Origin: Gallionellaceae bacterium UBA5126 | Lineage (GTDB): Bacteria > Pseudomonadota > Gammaproteobacteria > Burkholderiales > Gallionellaceae | NCBI GenBank assembly: GCA_002414205.1 | Contig: DHYQ01000037.1 | Span: 27,240 to 36,955 of the forward strand | Direction of reading: 5' to 3' | Length of the DNA stretch: 9,716 bases | Shown here: positions 6,435-9,716 of the stretch, piece by piece | How the letters are laid out: each line of letters starts with the position of its first letter | Position numbering within the stretch: position 1 is the first letter of the stretch | Program-made: the position numbers and the translations under genes | The notes under the pieces: model-generated | Database searches by the model: none | Told to the model about the DNA's origin: nothing | What the model saw: the letters and a program-made list of their open reading frames with translations, nothing else

Positions 6435-7457
6435 TTATTCCTTGTTTTGCGCAGCTTGCAGCTTGGCCTTCAAGCCCTTCACTTCCTTGCGCAAGTCGTA
6501 AATCAGTTTATACACTTCGTCCATTTCCGAGCGACGGGCGATCGGCAAATCGCTCAGTTGTTCTTCCAGCATTTCGTGGTACAGCTTGCGTACCGTGAAA
6601 CCGGCGCTGGTCATGGCATTACGCTTGGCGGAGAAATCGTCGCTGTAAAACAGCTTGTTGAATTCTTTCTCGTTGGTGTCAATCCACAGGTTGAAAAAGT
6701 CGTCGAACTTTTCAAATTTTTCCCCTGCGGCTGTTTTTTCCACCATCAGCTTGCCCAGCTTCTGATTGGCCTCGGCGGCGGTCGCCTGCATCATGCGTTG
6801 ATATTCAATCGCGGCGGCGACAAACTCCAAGATGGCCTTGGCACAAGCCGACATGTGCTCGATTTTTTCTCTATCCTTGCCCAGTGCGGGCACGCCAAAA
6901 ATCTTGCCGCTGGTGTTTTCGAACAAGGTATACATGGCTTCCATGCGCTTGGCCAAAAATTCCGGCTGCAAATCATCTGCGGAGAATTGACCTTTCAGCA
7001 GGTGTTCCATTTGGCTTTTGGATGCATCCACAAAGGGGCGGCTATATTGTTGTACCGCATCCAGGTAAGCCGTGGCCTGTTTTTGCAAGTGAGTCCAGGC
7101 ATCCACATCCAGGTGGAAGACGCGATTAGCCATTTCCTGAGCTTTTTCACCGCTGAACAGGGCACTGTAAGTCGCGGGATCCAGGCTCTTTTCTTGCATG
7201 GCTTGCAACAGGGGTTGCCAGAATTCGTACAGCTTTTGCATGGCATCGTTACCGGCCAATGCTTTGCTGAAAATGTCCTTGTTCAAGATGCCGTCGGCAC
7301 CGGCAGGGAAAGCGGCAAACGCAGCCTTGCTCCATTGCGCAAACGGATTGTCTTGCGGGGCAGTTTGATACAGCGACTGCAAGTTGGATTGCAACGCAGA
7401 AAATGCCTGCTGCTGCATCTTCATCCAGCCGTTGATGTAATCGTTAGGTGTGTCCAC
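6435..7457 (-). CDS. phaE: Class III PHA synthase subunit PhaE
   Basis: Non-catalytic partner needed for activity of class III PhaC. About 340 residues, mostly helical, with the PhaE-type body (FWQPLLQAMQEKS, QYSRPFVDASKSQMEHLLKG, FDDFFNLWIDTNEKEF, MTSAGFTVRKLYHEMLEEQL). It ends in a coiled coil (EVYKLIYDLRKEVKGLKAKL), the usual C-terminus of the family. It lies immediately upstream of phaC. Start: an ATG at 7463 directly abuts its AAAAGGA with zero spacing. A GTG two codons later (7455-7457) has the same Shine-Dalgarno 6 bases away, so I prefer the GTG; ATG 7463 is the alternative and adds only two residues. The gene is separated from the upstream phasin gene by a strong hairpin lacking a U-run. 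Confidence 0.93.
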   Translation of the reverse strand: MDTPNDYINGWMKMQQQAFSALQSNLQSLYQTAPQDNPFAQWSKAAFAAFPAGADGILNKDIFSKALAGNDAMQKLYEFWQPLLQAMQEKSLDPATYSALFSGEKAQEMANRVFHLDVDAWTHLQKQATAYLDAVQQYSRPFVDASKSQMEHLLKGQFSADDLQPEFLAKRMEAMYTLFENTSGKIFGVPALGKDREKIEHMSACAKAILEFVAAAIEYQRMMQATAAEANQKLGKLMVEKTAAGEKFEKFDDFFNLWIDTNEKEFNKLFYSDDFSAKRNAMTSAGFTVRKLYHEMLEEQLSDLPIARRSEMDEVYKLIYDLRKEVKGLKAKLQAAQNKE

Positions 7458-7501
7458 TATCATTCCTTTTCTTGATCAAGGGAGATGCAACGCGTTGAAC
7501 T

Positions 7502-7528
7502 CCCTGCGGGTGCAGAACACCCGCAGGG
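7502..7528 (-). promoter_or_regulatory. 11-bp intercistronic stem-loop between phasin gene and phaE
   Basis: Arms CCCTGCGGGTG (7502-7512) and CACCCGCAGGG (7518-7528) pair perfectly around a 5-base loop, 17 bases after the phasin stop. Read on the minus strand it is followed by AGTTCAACG, not a U-run, so it is not a standard intrinsic terminator. The position suits a 3' stabiliser or partial attenuator that would keep phasin mRNA more abundant than phaE-phaC mRNA. That role is inferred. Confidence 0.65.
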
Positions 7529-7544
7529 CGCGCTGCGGGAAAAA

Positions 7545-7895
7545 TCAGGCCGCCTTGTTGGTGTTGGCCAGATCGATGAAGTTCTTCAGAACGTCACGGC
7601 TGATCGCCAGTTGCTTTTCGTAAGCAGAGATCCAGTTTTCCTGGGCCTTCAGAGCTTCTTCGGAAGCAGTGGTGGCGCTGGTGCTGACGCTGGTGAACCA
7701 GTTGTTGAATTGCTTCACAGCTTCAGTGGTTTGGGCATTTTCAGGCAGACCAGGGATGGTGGTGAAAGCAGCGTGGGCCTTGCTCATGGCGTCCAGCCAT
7801 TGCACGCGCAGTTCTTTTTGCACGCTCATCAGGTTGCCCAGGGCTTGCTTTTGGGTGTTGCTCAGCAGATCGAAGTATTCCAGTTGCTTGTTCAT
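7545..7895 (-). CDS. phaP: Phasin, PHA granule-associated protein
   Basis: A 116-residue, almost wholly helical protein that coats PHA granules and controls their number and size. It opens MNKQLEYFDLLSNTQKQAL and has a central Trp-containing segment (FNNWFTSVSTSATTASEEAL) and a C-terminal amphipathic helix (KAQENWISAYEKQLAISRDV). This resembles the short phasins found beside class III synthase genes. Start at ATG 7895, with AAAGGA 6 bases upstream. It lies third in the operon, 39 bases after the 147-residue ORF and 81 bases before the phaE start, with a hairpin in the latter gap. I see no separate promoter directly before it. Residues 82-113 align without gaps to residues 110-141 of the neighbouring upstream ORF. 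Confidence 0.88.
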   Translation of the reverse strand: MNKQLEYFDLLSNTQKQALGNLMSVQKELRVQWLDAMSKAHAAFTTIPGLPENAQTTEAVKQFNNWFTSVSTSATTASEEALKAQENWISAYEKQLAISRDVLKNFIDLANTNKAA

Positions 7896-7934
7896 GTTGT
7901 TTCCTTTCAGGAGGGAGGTTAAAAATCGTTTGGG

Positions 7935-8378
7935 TTATTCGCCCTTGCCGGGCGGGGTTTGTTTCAGTACATCAAAAAAACTTTTCGTCACTTCGCGGCT
8001 CATATCGAGCTGTTTGCTGACAATGTCTTGCCAGGCTTGTTGCGCCTTGGCGCCATGCTCGCTCATATAGCGTTGCTGCAAATCGCGCAGCGCGTCGCGC
8101 AGAGCCTGATTTTCATTTTTCAGGTTCAGGTTTTCCTTCACCTGCTCGTCATATCTCGACTGCGGCACAAAGCCAAAGTTCTGATAAAAGCCGCTCATCT
8201 GCTCCATCATTTTTTCCGCAGTGGGAAAATCCGGCTTGTCGGATGACATGCCCCAGAATTTTTTCGCGGCCTCCACGCCTTGATTCTGGGCGACTTTGTA
8301 AAACTCGGCCATGCCCTGCTGATAAACTGGATTGCTCAACATTTCCATCATCATGCGCATTTGTTGTTCGGTCAGCAT
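7935..8378 (-). CDS. Small coiled-coil protein of the PHA operon, probable granule-associated (phasin-like) protein
   Basis: 147 residues with a Met-rich N-terminal helix (MLTEQQMRMMMEMLSNPVYQ). A central heptad-like coiled coil follows at ~75-103 (YDEQVKENLNLKNENQALRD...), then a C-terminal amphipathic helix. Residues 110-141 share 13 of 32 positions, ungapped, with the phasin C-terminus, on the pattern W-x5-KQL-x2-SR-x-V-x-K-x-F-x-D. There is no signal peptide or membrane segment. The start at ATG 8378 has GAGGAA upstream overlapping the stop of the RHH gene, so the two are probably co-translated. I do not know a named family for it; some such proteins may be annotated as PhaE-like or phasin-like. 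Granule association or contact with PhaE/PhaC is inferred from motif and context. Confidence 0.75.
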   Translation of the reverse strand: MLTEQQMRMMMEMLSNPVYQQGMAEFYKVAQNQGVEAAKKFWGMSSDKPDFPTAEKMMEQMSGFYQNFGFVPQSRYDEQVKENLNLKNENQALRDALRDLQQRYMSEHGAKAQQAWQDIVSKQLDMSREVTKSFFDVLKQTPPGKGE

Positions 8379-8381
8379 GCT

Positions 8382-8705
8382 TTATTCCTCGCTGGTTGGC
8401 TTGTGGGCGGGTGCTTCGGGCGGAGGGTTGCCCGTCCACAAGCCCCAAGGATTGCTCATCATGCGGAACATGTCCGCGTCGCGCATGGTGCCAAACTGCT
8501 TCAACCAGGAGCCCAGCATGCCAAAGTAATTTTTCAAGTCCCAGCCGGAATTCAGCATAAAGGGCAACGAGCGATTCAAATCGCGGATGTAGGCACGCAC
8601 CACATAGCCAACGTTGATGTCGGGATCGCCAAAGGCCTCCAGATGCGCCTTCAGTTTTTCGTATTCTTCTTCATCCAAACGGATGGTAATAGGTTTGAGT
8701 GCCAT
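8382..8705 (-). CDS. Ribbon-helix-helix (CopG/Arc-like) protein, candidate PHA operon regulator
   Basis: 107 residues. The N-terminal ~46 read as a ribbon-helix-helix unit: beta strand KPITIRL (4-10), helix A EEEYEKLKAHLEAF (12-25) and helix B VGYVVRAYIRDLNRSL (32-47). Such units dimerise and bind short inverted repeats through the strand. The remaining ~60 residues are not a known domain to me. They hold an aromatic/Met-rich amphipathic stretch (GWDLKNYFGMLGSWLKQFG, MFRMMSNPWGLW) and a Pro-rich acidic tail. The ATG at 8705 is chosen over an ATG 41 codons upstream because GAGGG precedes it by 8 bases, the promoter lies just upstream, and the extra N-terminus is AT-rich and unlike a domain. 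First gene of the operon; its stop overlaps the next ribosome binding site. An operator-like repeat overlaps its own start region, consistent with autoregulation (inferred). Confidence 0.8.
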   Translation of the reverse strand: MALKPITIRLDEEEYEKLKAHLEAFGDPDINVGYVVRAYIRDLNRSLPFMLNSGWDLKNYFGMLGSWLKQFGTMRDADMFRMMSNPWGLWTGNPPPEAPAHKPTSEE

Positions 8706-8724
8706 ACATATTCCCTCTATATGT
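8706..8724 (-). promoter_or_regulatory. Inverted repeat ACATAT-N7-ATATGT around the RHH gene ribosome binding site
   Basis: Perfect 6-base arms at 8706-8711 and 8719-8724 flank a 7-base spacer that contains the Shine-Dalgarno GAGGG, and the repeat ends right at the start codon. In DNA it could be an operator for the RHH dimer. In RNA it would be a short AU hairpin with the Shine-Dalgarno in its loop. The two roles cannot be told apart from sequence. Confidence 0.4.
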
Positions 8725-8741
8725 GTTCTTGACGTGGGCGC

Positions 8742-8769
8742 ATTGTACAACAAACGTAATACGATGCAA
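8742..8769 (-). promoter_or_regulatory. Predicted sigma70-type promoter of the PHA operon
   Basis: On the minus strand, TTGCAT (8769-8764) and TACAAT (8747-8742) are separated by 16 bases. TACAAT matches 5 of 6 consensus -10 bases; the -35 element is weak (TTG conserved). Transcription would begin near 8735, giving a leader of about 30 bases before the RHH gene. An 8-base palindrome, TTGTACAA (8743-8750), overlaps the -10 element and could be a regulator site. Confidence 0.5.
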
Positions 8770-8895
8770 CTATAAAATGACGGAGTATTGAAAAAAGTTG
8801 AATTTTTTATCGCCAGTTGCAGAATCACGGCCTGATGGAAACGGGCAGGCTGTTTTAACAGATAAATTTTAAGGGCGATAGCCCGGAAAGGCGTG

Positions 8896-9716
8896 ATGAT
8901 GTGGCGTTTGTTATTTTTATTATTAGCTTGCAGCCCACTCTTTGCGGCACCATTGCCGCGAAATTTTGGTTATGTGTTGCAGGCGGATGTGCTGGCTCCC
9001 AGTCGCGCTGCGGCCATTCAGCGCCTGGCCGGGCGGGATTGGCTGATTCTGGATACCGCGTTTTCTTCGGACGAGGATTGGCAGCCGCAGGATTTGGCCG
9101 CCCTGCATGCCCGTGGGCAAACCGTGTTGGCGTATTTTTCCATCGGTGAGGCGGAAAAATACCGCCGCTATTGGCAACCCGGCTGGGCGCGGCACAAACC
9201 GGCCTGGCTGCTGAGTGAAAACCCGGATTGGCACGGCAACTATCGTGTGCGCTATTGGCACCCCGATTGGCAGGCGCTGATTCTGGCGCGGCTGGATGAG
9301 TTGTTGCAGGCCGGCTTTGACGGCATGTATCTGGACATTGTAGATGGCTTTGAATTTTTCGAGCGCGGCCAAGCCGGGCGGCGCAACCCGGACACCGGGC
9401 GCAGTTACCGCGCCGACATGATCGCCTGGGTGCAACGCCTGGCGCAGTACGCCCGCCAGCGCAAGCCCGGCTTTCTGGTGGTGCCGCAAAACGGCGAGGA
9501 TTTGCTGGTGGATGCAGGCTACCGCGCCAGCATCGACGCCATCGGCATCGAGGATTTGTTTACCGACGGCGACCAGCGCCAGCCGAAAAATCACAGCGAG
9601 GACAATCTGGCTTTGCTGCATTTATTGCAACCCAAGCCAGTGCTGCTGACTGAATACCCCACCCAGCCCAAACTGCAACAACAAGTGCGCCAGCGCGCCA
9701 GCCAGGCCGGGCTGAT
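8896..9716 (+). CDS. Exported GH114 / TM1410-like glycosidase-type protein (3' end outside window)
   Basis: The frame is open to the end of the window (273 complete codons visible). It begins with a short signal peptide (MMWRLLFLLLACSPLFA/AP). The body matches the GH114 (endo-alpha-1,4-polygalactosaminidase) / TM1410 superfamily of (beta/alpha)8 barrels: LILDTAFSSDED, LAYFSIGEAEKYRRYW (81-93, Glu85 the likely catalytic acid), NPDWHGNYRVRYWHPDWQ, FDGMYLDIVDGFEFFE (Asp147 and Asp150) and VVPQNGEDLL. The expected role is hydrolysis of an extracellular or envelope polysaccharide; the substrate is unknown. GTG 8893, ATG 8896 and ATG 8899 are all possible starts after GGAAAGG (8885-8891). Cys12 after LLA could make a lipobox, but the preceding stretch is very short. 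It is divergent from the PHA operon with no evident functional link. Confidence 0.85.
   Translation, partial: MMWRLLFLLLACSPLFAAPLPRNFGYVLQADVLAPSRAAAIQRLAGRDWLILDTAFSSDEDWQPQDLAALHARGQTVLAYFSIGEAEKYRRYWQPGWARHKPAWLLSENPDWHGNYRVRYWHPDWQALILARLDELLQAGFDGMYLDIVDGFEFFERGQAGRRNPDTGRSYRADMIAWVQRLAQYARQRKPGFLVVPQNGEDLLVDAGYRASIDAIGIEDLFTDGDQRQPKNHSEDNLALLHLLQPKPVLLTEYPTQPKLQQQVRQRASQAGL

Noticed and set aside
5407..6501. A long open frame (364 codons) antisense to phaC.
   Set aside because: It is a mirror of phaC codon bias. The product is His/Val/Gln-rich with no domain, and phaC is certain on the other strand.
6447..7475. A long open frame (342 codons) antisense to phaE.
   Set aside because: Same reason: a shadow of a confident gene, His/Gln-rich and without motifs.
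8382..8828. Longer version of the RHH protein starting at 8828.
   Set aside because: The extra 41 residues overlap the predicted promoter, are AT-rich and lack a ribosome binding site. ATG 8705 has a good one and starts the RHH strand.
8849..8862. CTGTT-TT-AACAG as a LexA-like box upstream of the GH114-like gene.
   Set aside because: The spacing between CTG and CAG is too short for a LexA site, and no SOS gene is nearby.
8923..9621. A 232-codon open frame on the minus strand.
   Set aside because: It is antisense to the GH114-like gene, whose motifs are clear on the plus strand.

Overview
The window is proteobacterial chromosome, most likely from a gammaproteobacterium. The evidence is class III (PhaC+PhaE) polyhydroxyalkanoate synthase genes of the Allochromatium type, a type I-beta DAHP synthase, moderately high GC by eye, and a dispersed hairpin repeat (CGTAGGGCGCAATAAGCGCA...) of a kind common in beta- and gammaproteobacteria. 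No species can be named from the sequence alone.

Layout. 1-894 (+) is the 3' part of a DAHP synthase gene that opens the shikimate pathway. A hairpin repeat (907-933) follows and abuts the ATG of an unrecognised 180-residue ORF (934-1476, +). From about 1500 to 2282 (+) comes a visibly AT-rich ORF for a putative exported protein. Its first ~40 codons overlap, in another frame, what looks like a relic of an IS3-family OrfA (1513-1632). On the minus strand, 2447-4144 encodes an exported caspase-like protein with a His/Cys dyad, an EF-hand loop and a DUF4384-like C-terminus. Divergent from it, 4265-5152 (+) encodes a cation diffusion facilitator. The 120-base gap between these two holds a half copy of the hairpin repeat.

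5206-8773 is the core of the window. It is a compact minus-strand polyhydroxyalkanoate (PHA) operon, read from high to low coordinates: ribbon-helix-helix protein, small coiled-coil protein, phasin, phaE, phaC, then a strong intrinsic terminator. Two junctions (RHH gene/147-residue ORF and phaE/phaC) have the ribosome binding site of the next gene on the stop codon of the previous one. A hairpin without a U-run separates the phasin gene from phaE. PhaC and PhaE form the synthase, and the phasin coats the granule. The 147-residue protein shares a 32-residue ungapped motif with the phasin, so it is probably also granule-associated. The RHH protein is a candidate operon regulator, perhaps in place of the usual PhaR. 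No phaA (thiolase), phaB (reductase), phaR or depolymerase gene is visible, so precursor supply must be encoded elsewhere.

Divergent from the operon, 8896-9716 (+, cut by the window end) encodes an exported GH114/TM1410-like (beta/alpha)-barrel protein. No gene-free stretch exceeds 300 bases. I found no rRNA, tRNA or CRISPR array.
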